Shown: positions 1-11,600 of the stretch, one piece after another
Numbering within the stretch: the stretch's first letter is position 1
Layout: each line of letters starts with the position of its first letter
DNA from: Nicotiana tabacum
Taxonomy: Eukaryota > Streptophyta > Magnoliopsida > Solanales > Solanaceae
Reading direction: 5' to 3'
Length of the DNA stretch: 64,000 bases
Assembly (NCBI RefSeq): GCF_000715075.1
Contig: NC_134082.1
Span: 208,763,948 to 208,827,947, forward strand
Notes under the pieces: generated by a model
What the model was told of the DNA's origin: nothing
Database searches by the model: none
What the model saw: the letters and a program-made list of their open reading frames with translations, nothing else
Position numbers and translations under genes: made by a program

Positions 1-1775
1 ATGTGGTGCAGGACTACGGGACACGGATGCACATGGCTCTGCAAGACCTTCAAATTTTTATGTCTAAGGCTATTGAGGTGTTGTTGGGGATCCGCCATGA
101 GAAAAATGACCAACATCCTTCTCAGTTTGAACCAGCACAGGTAAGATCTAAATATGATGCCCAACCAGTGGTTAAAGTCATTAGTGCTCGTGAAGGAACT
201 GTTCAGACTGTGGTCCTTTTTAATCCATCAGAGCAGACAAGAAATGAAGTTGTCATGGTCACTGTTGAGAGGCCGGATGTAACAATCTTGGACTCAAACT
301 GGACATGTATTAAAAGCCAGATATCTCCAGAATTGTCACATGATAAGGAAAAAACTTTTTCGAGAAGGCATCGTGTCTACTGGAAAGCTTCAGTACCTGC
401 CATGGGATTGCAAACGTATTATGTTGCTAATGGATTTGCTGGATGTGAGAAGGCCATACCTGCACAACTTAGAATATTAGTGCCGTCTGGAAATTTCTCC
501 TGCCCTGCACCATACACTTGCTCAAAGTTGGACAGCAATGAAGCAGCAATCCAGAATGAACATCTGACAGTAACCTTCAGTACCAAGTTTGGCTTGTTGC
601 AGAAAGTAAGCCATAGTGATGGTAGACAAAATGTTATAGATGAAGAAATTGATATGTACTCTAGCTCAGGTGGAGCCTACCTGTTCAAACCGGAGGGTGA
701 GGCTGAGCCAATCATACAAGCTGGTGGGATAATGGTTGTCTCGGAGGGCCATTTGGTACAGGAGGTCTATTCTTACCCAATGACAGCATGGGACAAGTCT
801 CCAATTTCCCACAGTACCCGTATATATAATGGTCATAATACCATACAGGAACACATTATTGAGAAGGAGTATCATGTTGAGCTTCTTGGTCATGAATTCA
901 ATGACAGGGAATTGATAGTTAGGTACAAGACTGATATCGAGAACAAAAGGATCTTCCATTCTGATCTAAATGGATTTCAGATGAGCCGTAGAGAAACCTA
1001 TGATAAGATCCCTACACAGGGCAACTATTATCCAATGCCTTCCCTTGCATTTATGCAAGGACCAAGTGGATATCGCTTCTCAGTCCACACTCGGCAGTCT
1101 TTGGGTGTTGCAAGTCTCAAGGATGGATGGTTGGAGATAATGCTTGACAGGAGATTGGTAAGGGATGATGGACGTGGTCTAGGCCAAGCAGTGATGGATA
1201 ACCGCGCAATGAATGTTGTTTTCCATATTCTTTTGGAGTCTAATATTACAGCAGCTGCAAACCACACTACAGGTCCTCATCCCCTACATCCTTCCCTTTT
1301 ATCGCATTTGGTTGGTGCCCACCTAAACTATCCTCTTCATGTATTCATTGCTAAGAAGTCTGAAGAAATCTCTGTACAGCCACCCCCTAGGTCCTTTTCT
1401 CCCCTGGCAGCTTCTTTACCATGTGACTTGCATATTGTCAACTTCAAGGTTCCTCGCCCTCTCAAGTATACCCAACAACAACTTGAAGAGCCTAGATTTG
1501 TCCTAGTCTTTCAGAGACGTCATTGGGATTCTTCTTACTGTCGAAAGGGCAGGTCAGAATGTTCAAGTGTAGCTGATGTGCCCGTTAATCTGTTTGACAT
1601 GTTCAAGAGCCTAGCTGTGTTGAATGCAAAGGCTACTTCTTTAAATCTTTTGCATGACGATGCAGAGATGCTTGGTTATAGTGACCATTTTGGAGATGGA
1701 GCTCATGACGGGCATGTCCTCATTTCCCCAATGGAGATACAGGCTTATAAATTGGAACTAAGGCCCCACCAGTGA
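1..1775 (+). CDS. GMII: Golgi alpha-mannosidase II, C-terminal half (partial, 5' end outside window)
   Basis: Glycoside hydrolase family 38 enzyme of the Golgi lumen that trims two mannoses from GlcNAcMan5GlcNAc2, the step leading to complex N-glycans. The frame is open from the first base, giving 590 residues beginning VVQDYGTRMH, and ends at TGA 1773-1775. No intron is seen, so this is the last exon of a longer gene. The piece covers the end of the helical middle domain (the AIEVLLGIRH stretch) and the all-beta C-terminal domain, with the family block near residues 370-400 (PMPSLAFMQG, then QSLGVASLKDGWLEIMLDRR). The catalytic Asp residues, transmembrane anchor and promoter lie upstream, outside the window. 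Plant family members are about 1150-1170 residues, so roughly half is present. No frameshift or stop interrupts it. A lysosomal-type alpha-mannosidase is less likely because the wording matches the plant Golgi enzyme closely. Confidence 0.93.
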   Translation, partial: VVQDYGTRMHMALQDLQIFMSKAIEVLLGIRHEKNDQHPSQFEPAQVRSKYDAQPVVKVISAREGTVQTVVLFNPSEQTRNEVVMVTVERPDVTILDSNWTCIKSQISPELSHDKEKTFSRRHRVYWKASVPAMGLQTYYVANGFAGCEKAIPAQLRILVPSGNFSCPAPYTCSKLDSNEAAIQNEHLTVTFSTKFGLLQKVSHSDGRQNVIDEEIDMYSSSGGAYLFKPEGEAEPIIQAGGIMVVSEGHLVQEVYSYPMTAWDKSPISHSTRIYNGHNTIQEHIIEKEYHVELLGHEFNDRELIVRYKTDIENKRIFHSDLNGFQMSRRETYDKIPTQGNYYPMPSLAFMQGPSGYRFSVHTRQSLGVASLKDGWLEIMLDRRLVRDDGRGLGQAVMDNRAMNVVFHILLESNITAAANHTTGPHPLHPSLLSHLVGAHLNYPLHVFIAKKSEEISVQPPPRSFSPLAASLPCDLHIVNFKVPRPLKYTQQQLEEPRFVLVFQRRHWDSSYCRKGRSECSSVADVPVNLFDMFKSLAVLNAKATSLNLLHDDAEMLGYSDHFGDGAHDGHVLISPMEIQAYKLELRPHQ

Positions 1776-4214
1776 AGGTAGAGCACTTGTATATTTTTCC
1801 CCCAACTGAAGCTGAATTAGGGCGTGCTAGTGTAAGGGCCACCACTGCAACTCTTTTTCCAAATTATAACTGGATTCATCTACTGTAATTTGGAAAGATG
1901 AAGGTAGAAATTCTGACAGTTGTGGTTTGCCTAGTGGGTTTTTTGACATTGCCAGTTGAGCCTGAGGGCCTGGGAAGTATTCTTGCTGTAACAGCTACTT
2001 CAGAAAATATGCAGAGAACTTTACCAAAGCTGCTGGTGTTGACAGTATATCTCATCACATAAAAGGAGGAGTGCATTGCACATGGTTCTCTTCCAGGAAT
2101 GTGTTAAAGTTTGCGGGATTAGAATGTTCAGGTAATTTTGAATCAGATAGGATAGAAATTGAGGTTGTTTAGAATACAAAGTTATTTTGTTATTATGCTA
2201 ATGATGGCATTGCTTGTTGTCCAAATGAGTCGTGAAACACAATTGTCTAAGAAGGATCCCTTAGGAAGTAAATGGCAGCATGCTGGGATGGAAATGTTGT
2301 GTTTCTCACTTACATTCTAGCTTACCTTTCATAAACTTGATATCATGTATATTAAGAATATCAGCGCATCTCGTTTATTGATTCGGCAATATTCCACTTC
2401 ACACAAATATGTAGCAGACGGACTCAACATATAACATCAAACTTCTAAGATAAATGCTCGTCGAATTTTCCTCCGAGCACACTGATGAATCTCGGGGCAA
2501 GTGCGTAGATAGCCATTCTCAGGAATGTTATTTAGAGATTAGCTAGTATTTATTGTCTTGAAATTTTAAACTAAAAATCTTTAAGGGGTATTATCACTTT
2601 TATTCCGCTCCAGAGACTATTTACATTCGATAGTCGAAAAAATGTTTAAAAATAACATACATAATGTATATATATACTAAAAGTATATAATTTTTTGGCT
2701 ATTATTTTGAGAGTGGTTATACAATGTCATTTTCCCAAAATCTTCGGGACACGTTTGTTCCTGAAAAATTGAATTGTAAAACTGAAATTCAAGACTCATT
2801 GGCTAATTCTTAAATAGCAGTTATTATAGTGGTTACGTTGTGTCATTTCTACATGAATCTTTAACAAATATGGGCTAGCTCTATCTATTTCTCTCTCTAT
2901 CTATATATACATAGAGAGAGGGACCATTCAAAAATAATTTTTTCTATTTCCTATTATGCATGAATTGCTATTTGCTAAGATGATCTCTTAGTCCGTCTGC
3001 GCCCTGTAATAAGCTTGTAATTATATTTATTGTATATCACATTAATTTTTAAGAAAGCTGATGTTGATTTTATAGATTCATCTACGTCTACTATATTTTG
3101 GCAACTTATGGCTCATGTTTTGCTCGTTATTTGAATCTGGAAATTACTTGCCATAAGTAAGCAGTTCAATTTAAATGAAGCTTTTGCATTTTGAAGATTT
3201 TCAAGCATTAACATCTACTGCATCTTTTCTTTTGAATTTATCTTTTTTAGTATTATCTTGAATATATTTTCTAATATTACCTACAGTTAAATTAATTAAA
3301 CTCATAGTCCAATAGTATCACAGAAATGAATTTTTGGGAACTATTTAATTAAGAATTTAAGAGTTTGAAGAATTCTAAAACCTCTTAAAAAGCGGTAACA
3401 GAATGCTTTACACAAGTCAATCCCAATCACAATGCAACCTCCTTCTTCTTCTTCACCCCCCCCCCCCCCCGATTCCAACGAGATTGCATGCAAAACGGAG
3501 AAACTAACTGGTACCGGCTGAAACTCCACTTTTTCATCTCGTATTTTTCTGCAGACGGCTTAATTCGTAAAGGAAAGTAATTTAATTACATCTCTTACTT
3601 TTTCATTTTGGTCTTAGATTTATAATCATCGAGATTACCGACGAGCTAGCGTCTAATCGGAGAATTTCCGCCGACGAGCTTCTAATTGGCCCTTTGCATT
3701 CCCGCCGGCCGCCTCCTTTGCGTGATTAAAGTTTAAATCAGGTGTGTTTATGCCTTTACATAAACTATACTTTCAACATGTTAAGTTATTGCTATTAATT
3801 AAACAGCGGCAGATTTAGAACTTTTTAGTACAACTGTGCAGTACACTATACATTTGCGACGTACAAAACCGATTGCCACTGAATCACTGATATTGAATTG
3901 AAATGAGTAAATATTAAATAAAGATACATTAATAGGCTTCTGTTTATTGTCCATAAAACCATTGATGGTCTACTAACCATTTACGCAATTTCTTATTTTG
4001 GTGCCCTCTACTTTATATCCATACATCTTTTTAGGAAACGTACGACGTTCAATTTTGTGTGTCATTACTCTGAGTTTGGACCATATATGCACCATTATGC
4101 GATAAATGGAGCTTGCAACTTTATATTATTGTTTAATGCATGCAAGAAAGGAGATGCACTTACACATAATAAAAAGTTTGTAACTCTTATCTATATATCA
4201 CATCAATAAATAAA
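1776..4214. other. Downstream of GMII: 3' UTR then non-coding DNA
   Basis: The first few hundred bases should be the GMII 3' UTR. Beyond that the DNA is A+T-rich with no supportable gene. It holds a CT/TA-rich low-complexity stretch near 2880-2925, a run of 15 C at 3456-3470 and an isolated G+C-rich patch near 3640-3725. Short open frames here look random. Confidence 0.6.
3456..3470 (+). repeat. Poly-C run of 15
   Basis: Uninterrupted run of cytosines directly after a CTT-rich stretch, in A+T-rich surroundings. Length may be unreliable because homopolymers are error-prone in sequencing. Confidence 0.8.
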
Positions 4215-4776
4215 AGGGTAGCTCGGTGCACTAAGCTCGTGCTATGAGCGAGGTCCGGGGAAGGGCTAGACTATAAGGGATCGTTTGATAGGAGGTATTA
4301 GAAAAAATAATGCAAGCAGCAGCTCTATGCATTACTAATACATCCTACTTTGCATTATCCTATGCATAAGTAATGCATAGAAAACCATGGCATTAGTAAT
4401 ACCAAGGCTATTAATGCATGCAATGCATGATTAAAGATAAAATTGTCCTTAAAGTCCCTTAAAGCTAGAGAATATGGAGGACATTATTGTAAACAATTAT
4501 TTTTCTTAAAAATTATGCAATGCATTATAATTTTAATATACCACATCAAACAATAGATAAGAAATAATATCTCCATAACTAATGCTTGCACTACTAACAC
4601 ATGCATTATTAATACACCTTATTCCTCACTATTCTTATACACCCTACCAAACGACCCCTAAGGATTTATTCTACGCAACCTTACCCTGCATTTCTGCAAG
4701 AGATTATTTCCACGGCTTGAACCCGTGACCTCTGGGTCACATGACATTAACTTAATCAGTTACGCGAAGGCTCCTT
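4215..4776 (-). mobile_element. tRNA-derived SINE split by a MITE
   Basis: Read on the minus strand this begins GGAGCCTTCGCGTAACTGAT, a tRNA-like box A, followed by a box B region around GGTCACGGGTTCAAGCC, and ends in the segment that is CTCGGTGCACTAAGCTCGTG on the plus strand. This matches a SINE family abundant in Solanaceae (Au-like). The copy is in two parts, 4215-4276 and 4662-4776, separated by a 382-bp MITE. A second, uninterrupted copy lies at 10214-10371. Family name is from memory. Confidence 0.75.
4277..4658. mobile_element. Tourist-like (PIF/Harbinger) MITE, 382 bp
   Basis: Bounded by TAA on both sides (4274-4276 and 4659-4661), with inverted ends GGGATCGTTTGATAGG and, on the other strand, GGGGTCGTTTGGTAGG, which differ at two of sixteen bases. 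No coding capacity. Three-base TAA target duplications are typical of PIF/Harbinger elements. It sits inside an older SINE. The element at 47163-47470 has the same ends and target and belongs to the same family. Confidence 0.82.
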
Positions 4777-5395
4777 CTATATCGCAATAAATGTTTTGTA
4801 AAATGGTGCATATATGGCATTGGCGTCACAAATTTAGATGACTACACATTGGGCTAAATGTGATTAGCTCGTTCAGAATATTCGGAAGGTTAAACGTTTT
4901 GGTCTTGAACTTGATTTGCTTATGGGGGTTTCTAAGCACTAAGCAAAGGAAAAGTGGAGTCAAAAGGACAAAAAAGGAAGTGAATTCCATATCACCAAAC
5001 CACCACCACTTCACTGCCAATTGGAGCAATTTCATTACTCATTCACCACTAAATAAAATATTTTTAACTCTTTGTTCTTTGTATCTTGGAGATGAAAACC
5101 TTTTCTTCTCGATGTTGTCATTGTAGCATCTTTATGTCAACATTCTCTTCTTTTGTTCCTAAAAAAAGGATATTGCGTCACATAGATTAGCTGATGATCT
5201 GGATCAAATATTGAAGGGACCTGAAGTACTATTATTGCAGTCGTTGCTTTTTAATTATAAGTATTGGAAATATGTTACAATGGAGCATAAGGGATGATTT
5301 AAAAAGAATTCATTTAGTTGACCTTAGCAAGCTACTTTTAAGATTCAGATTTTTATTTATTATCAGATCATATAAGATAAGGAGCTTATGTTGCT
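4777..5395. other. Non-coding A+T-rich stretch
   Basis: No feature recognised. Short open frames on both strands here have no family resemblance and overlap one another in opposite directions. Confidence 0.5.
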
Positions 5396-6720
5396 TGATC
5401 ACGCCCAACTATGCCTTATAAAAAGGACTAAGTAGTCGTTGCAAATATAATCCGATTTACAAGTCCGGAGTCGAATCCCATAGAGAACTAAGGTTTAGCT
5501 ACAACTGTTCACTATCACCAAGAAGACAAGTTCGAATAATTTCTAAGTTATAAATATTAAGATTCTTATGTCTAACTAATTAACTAAAAAATTAAAATAG
5601 TAAATTAACGACTAAAGATACTAAGGATCGGAGACAAGATTAATAAGGTCTAGAGTTGTGATTTCACCAATTGTCGAAATCCTTCCAGCTACGCCTCATA
5701 TAACTTCGTCTAAGTATTTTCTATCGATCGTGAGTACTTCGGGTGTTGTAATTCTCTTCCGAGCAAATAAAACAATATACTAGACGTACTCTTCCGAACT
5801 ACGCTAGCTAGCACTAGTTTACCGCTACTAAGATCGCACCAATATTTCATTATTCCTAATCCCACCTTTAAACCCTTCGTATTGATTCCTCACATACGTT
5901 AAGAGTGATGTTGTTCAACAACTACCTAAGTATGTACCCTTTCCCAAGCAATACATAATAAATAGGCACAGTCAATTGATGACCATTCAATCAACAGACA
6001 TAAGCATGTAGTTGAACAAGTAAAGAAATTCAAAGGCTAAATTATATTCAAACTTAACAAGAATTCAACCTCCAAAAGGTTCTATCAAAGTCCTAAATAA
6101 TAAATTAGCTACTCATAGTAGTATGTGAAAATATAATACTAAAATTCATAACCAACAATAGAAAACCGGAAGAAGAAAGGAAAAAACTCGTGGTTGAATC
6201 TTCCTCCTTACTCCTAGTGTATTCTTGCCTCCATAAGTGTTGTATTCTTGCCTCCATAGATGTTGTGTAACCCTAAAGTAGTGTCTCATCCTCTAAAGTT
6301 ACTTAGGATGTATTTATATGACCTAAGGTAGGGTGAAGGGCCGTCCAAAGCAATCCAAAATCGAATAGGAGAATTGGAGGGCACGTCTGCCTTCACGCAA
6401 CGCACGACCATAGGCGCGGACTTAACTTTTGCAATTTTTCAATTCGGGAAGCGATCCGTGCCTTTGCTTTGCTTCACTGTTTTGTGCCTTCATTTTTCTT
6501 CTTTTTCGCGTCCATTCTCGTGCCACGCACGAGATTGGACGAGTTCCCAATTCTTTCCATCTCTTCCTTTTTGTGTCAAATTGTCATCTTTTGATAATTT
6601 ATTATCCAAACTCGTTCCTACGCATAAGAAACACATTAACATGCAAATTTACTCAAAAATATATATTTTTCATCATTTATCATTGTTCGGACACGGGTGT
6701 GGATCTACATATTGAATTAA
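5396..6720. repeat. Probable LTR-retrotransposon-derived sequence
   Basis: The stretch starting TGATCACGCCCAACTATGCC and running to about 6720 resembles a repeat I recognise from Solanaceae intergenic DNA, likely an LTR or untranslated part of a gypsy-type element. No protein domain is present. It contains a short direct duplication of about 24 bp near 6217-6262 (TGTATTCTTGCCTCCATA twice). Boundaries and class are uncertain because no target duplication was found. Confidence 0.4.
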
Positions 6721-8686
6721 TTATCACTTTAATTTTCGAATTTTAGGATACAGATCAACGTCACTCTTAAATGAACAATAATTATTGTGTAATTATAATT
6801 TGTTTTTTTGCTTGTTAGTTTAATTAAATATTCATGAGCTTACCTGTTACTACTTAATTTCATTGACAATGTACATTTTTGAGAATTCAACACGAGTTCG
6901 ACAATATATTTTAAAAAAATATGAGTTCTTTCCTCTGTTATAGTTGTAAGTTTTAATGCATACTGCGTACGTGGTAATGTTTATCAGTTTGTTCCAATGA
7001 ACATTCACAAGCTGCACATTTTACCTACTTGATGCCTTGCGTGGTTTTGGTCTCATTCAGCACCTAAGGCACACAAATCAAAGTTTGGGCGTAACGGTGC
7101 TGTAAAGCATATATAGTACTTTTCTACTTAAGGAAACTTTTTTTTCTTCTAAAACTTTTACATAGTAAAAATAAATTAAATCTCTTCCTTAGTTGGCCTT
7201 CGTAACACTAATTTCTTTTAGGTTTTTTATGTTCATCTCTCGTATTTTTAATTTAAAAATAAATTCTGCGAAAGCCTATCTTCTACGTTTTCTTTTGAAC
7301 GTTTTGTTATGTTCCCAACACACAATTTTCAGGGAAACAAAAATTTGATTTTTCAATTTAGGGAGAAAAAAAGAAAGAATAACACACATACGAAAAGGAT
7401 TGTTCTTACTTCTTAGGGTTAAACCATAATCTATTTGTAAAGAAAACGCCAAATTCCGTTAAACTCGAAGTTATAGCAGTCATGTTTTCCTGTTTATAAT
7501 TGAATAGATTGTTTCCGTATTTATCCAATTTGCAGTAAGTAGTAAATATATGTTTCTGAACCATATTACCTGGCAAGTTTTAAGGTAATCCAAGTGGTTG
7601 CAACTGCCATATGTCAAAGCACAGTAAGCATTAATACGCAACATCATGAAACTAACATACGTTTGGGAGTCAGAAATGTTATGAGCTTTTTTGCATGAAG
7701 ACACAAATAAAAGTATCTATAATTAAACGTCACGACACTGCCAACTTAAAACGTGGAATGCTATATAATGTATGCTTTTTAGACTTACAAAAATTCATCA
7801 ACAACTTTGCTAAAAGGAAATTTAGTGATTGTCCACTGTTCCATTTTAAAGTCTTTTATAAAAGTTCATTATCTTACTACTCAAAGTAACTTCTTTCATT
7901 TTTTTTTAGTATAGCCATAGTTTCTGAGCCAACTTATATTTTTGAATATTATATTCTTTTACAAATTTTTCTTATTAATATATGACGATTTGATGTACGA
8001 AGTATACGATATTTATGCAGGAAAAGAGTGTGATATAGGCATTCTATTTTGTTGTAAACATCAAGTACAAGTTGATTTCACGACTCGCTTCCGTAACTTA
8101 TAGGTCACGCGAAGATAACTTTACTGTTAGTTCGAGATCCCCTTCTTTCTTATCGATATAGGTACGACAAATTTTTGTCTACCAAGATTTGAAGTAAATC
8201 AGAAAAGATCAAGATTTTTTTTATTCTTTATATTGACAATATCGGAGTCAGTTTGCTTTCATTTCTGAGTACTATTTAACAAATATTTAGTAATTGTATC
8301 TTATCAACGTGCGACAAAAATCATAACTTTTTTTTTCCTATGCTACATATCATAACACTTGAGTGCTTTTGGTCTAGTGTTCCATAATACGTCTCTAAAA
8401 AATTAAAGTTGCTTGTCTTACTTACTGAAAGAGACTTACCTTCTTTTTTCTACTTATAAATCACTATATATGTTGTTAATTGCCTTGTTGGAATTGAGCC
8501 AATCTGAATATAAAGACATCATTTGAGTACGGCACTATATTAATACTGTGTGTTTGTTTGTGTAGCACTGACTGAAATACTAAGAGCAGATCGATGAAAG
8601 CAACAATAACATATTATTAACCTCGCTCTCCTCTCCAATCCCTCCTTTTGTTTCAACTTATAAGATCATTCTTTCTAAATCACCTC
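6721..8686 (+). other. Upstream region of the NPF gene
   Basis: A+T-rich intergenic DNA without a supportable gene. The part near 8076-8150 looks like a degraded end of the tRNA-derived SINE also found at 4215 and 10214 (a ggtcacgcgaag-like block followed by a tcgagatccccttc-like block). The last several hundred bases should hold the NPF promoter and 5' UTR. Confidence 0.45.
8453..8462 (+). promoter_or_regulatory. Candidate TATA box of the NPF gene
   Basis: ACTTATAAAT lies 225 bp before the start codon at 8687, which would give a 5' UTR near 200 nt. Other A+T-rich matches exist nearby, so this is only a candidate. Confidence 0.35.
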
Positions 8687-11600
8687 ATGGCTGGCGGACA
8701 AAGTCGGTCAAGTCTCAACAAACCATGTATTCTCCTCATAGGTAATTTAATCTTCAGTTTGTTCCTAGATTTTAATCTCCTCTTACTTCGCTGTCACCAG
8801 GATGTCACGGTTGGAGCCGTGAAAATTGCCATATTGTAGTTCGGCTCTTTTTCGATACGAAAACTTAGTGCATCGGACTGTTTTTTTGCTTCGTAATTCT
8901 CGCCATAAACTTATCTTTCATTCTTGCATATTTACATATTGGACGTGTTTTGTATTTGGCAGTGATAGCGGGAATGGAGAGGTTTGCATTTAAAGGGGTG
9001 GCGTCAAACTTAGTGACATATCTAACAGATGTGGCCAAAATGAGTAATTCAGCGGCGGCAAAGAAGGTTAACAATTGGTGTGGTATTACGTCTATGCTTC
9101 CACTCCTTGTTGCTCCATTAGCTGATTCTTATTTGGACCGTTACACCACTGTACTGGCTTCTTCCTCTCTCTATGTTGCCGTAAGTACTTTCCGTTCTTT
9201 ACATTTCTACAACACCAGTAAGGTATCAGTGGAGAAACTAGGAATTTACTCGAGGGTATTTAAATTTAAAGGAAGTGAAAAAAATTCCGATAAAGGGCGT
9301 TCAATATGTGTTATATACCTCTAAAACGTAATATTTTATCTATATACATAGTGTAATTTTTCGACGAATGGTGGTCAAAATTTTTGTGTAATAAAGTATT
9401 TAGTTCTTGATAAGGAGGAAACTTCTAGTCTAACACGGGTCTAAAATTGTGTTAGGTTGCCAGTTTGAATCTCATAAAACGTGATATTCTTGTAATTTTT
9501 TATCCTCTTATTATAATTTTTAGTTTCTCTTCTGTATGTCCATTAATTTTTAAAAAATCCAAACATCTCAGTGATAAATAAAGTAGACATTTCTCAAACT
9601 AATTGCACTCCTTCAAACTATATGTTAGGAGCTATCCTGGCTATACCTAATATAGTATATTCTTTTTATTAGGGAACTAGTGTCTATGTCAATTAAATTA
9701 GGTGTGATTTTTTTTGGTCAAAGACGGGAAAAAAATTTGATCTTCGAAAAGATTACTTTTTGCCACTATTGAGGAAGAAAAAAAAAATTATGCTGATTCT
9801 GTTGCGTATTTGGGTGTGACTAGTGTTAAATTAGTGGATTATCTACACGTTGATCATTAGCAAAAGCCACGGTGGACCGTGGATGTGCAGCCTGAGTCAT
9901 CACCCACCTTTTTTCATATGTAGAGCGCAATAACGTTGCATTAATAACCTAAATCTTGCACGTAATAAATGTATCTTTATCAAAGTTTTTTTTTTAAAAG
10001 TATGTATACAGTTTTAAGTTTGTTTTTGTCAACTCATTTACGTACATTATTGCTGTTTCAGGTGTGACTTATTGTATCAGCGCATTTATTATGTCTTCCC
10101 AGTGCATAATGCATAAAGATTTAATTTTGCCACTTCTCAGTTTTCATTTTTTCTGAGAATAATTACTGTTATAAACAGTTGATTTGAAATAGTTTGTTTT
10201 GTCCTCTAAACAAGGGCAACCCGGTGCACTAAGTTCCCGCTATGCGCGGCATCCGGGGAAGAGCCGGATCACAAAGGCCTATCGTGCGCAGCCTTACCCT
10301 GCATTTCTACGGCCCGAACTCGTGACCTCCTGGTCACATGACAACAATTTTACTCCTTGTTTCGTCCAAGGAGTAAAATTTTAAAACTATCGTACGTTGA
10401 ACCTCAGTTCTTGGTTATTCTTGAATACTTACAATTTAGTATTGCTGGCGGTTAATGAAAGACATTTAACATTAACAAATGTAGTACAAAAGTTGCAGTT
10501 TCCTAGCAGCATATGACCAGCAGATTAGTACTATACTATATTATAGTGACATCTAAAAGGAGATATTAACAATAACTCTCTTTGACAAAACAATCAGGGT
10601 CTTTTAGCTTTGACATCATTGGCATTACAATGGCCATGGACTAATTCAGCTGACAAATCTGGCTTCTGTTCATCCTTATCATGGTCTCTGAATTTAATTT
10701 CACTTGGCCAAGCCGGTTACAACCCGTCATTGCAAGCTTTCGGAGCAGACCAATTTGACGATGATGAAGAACTGCCGAGCAGTAAAAATGATCAAAGTTC
10801 AAAGAAGAAAAGTTCCTTTTTTCAATGGTGGTATTTTGGTATATGTTGTGGCAGCCTGCTCGGCGTATCAATCATGTCTTATATACAGGACACATTAGGA
10901 TGGGGCTTGGGTTTCGCCATTCCTTCAATTGCAATGGCAATATCAGTTATAGTCTTCAGATTTGGGAATCGATTTTATACACACAAAGATGGAGAAATTA
11001 TTCATATCAAGTCATTGGGAGATCATATCGTTAAAGCTGTTAAAGCAGCTACCTCAAGATTGACCTGTGGTGAGATTGCTGTTCCAACATATACTAACAA
11101 GTCAAATGTCGTTGAGATCGAGTAAGTATTTCTGTAAATATTTTTTTTGCGAGTTCAAAATTCTACGCACGGATAATACAAAATATATAAATTTCTTGGC
11201 CGAGTGACCAGTGGCGGAGCCACCTTATAATATACTGTGTAGGAAAACATACACTGTGTAGTTTGGTAAAATAAATAAATTATATGTATATATATTATGT
11301 ATTGACTCTCCTTAATTTCCTGGTATGTTTACTTTTATATATTTTGACACCCCTTAACGAAAATTCTGGCTCCGCCACTGCGAGTGACGCTCCTTATGGC
11401 TGATTTTTGGTTCATAGACTCGAAGATAGACCGCTCTGCCAACAAGATTCAGGGAGCAAAGATGGTGCGGACAGAAAATCGGAGAATGGGATCAATTTTG
11501 TTAAAATTCTAAAAGTGGTATTGCCTCTAATGCCAGTGTGGACTCTACTTCTGATGTTTGCAGTGATTTTTCAACAGCCTGCAACATTCTTTACTAAGCA

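Noticed and set aside
3456..3529. Minus-strand open frame with a Gly/Glu-rich tract at the poly-C run
   Set aside because: Created by the homopolymer and CTT repeat; no support as a gene.
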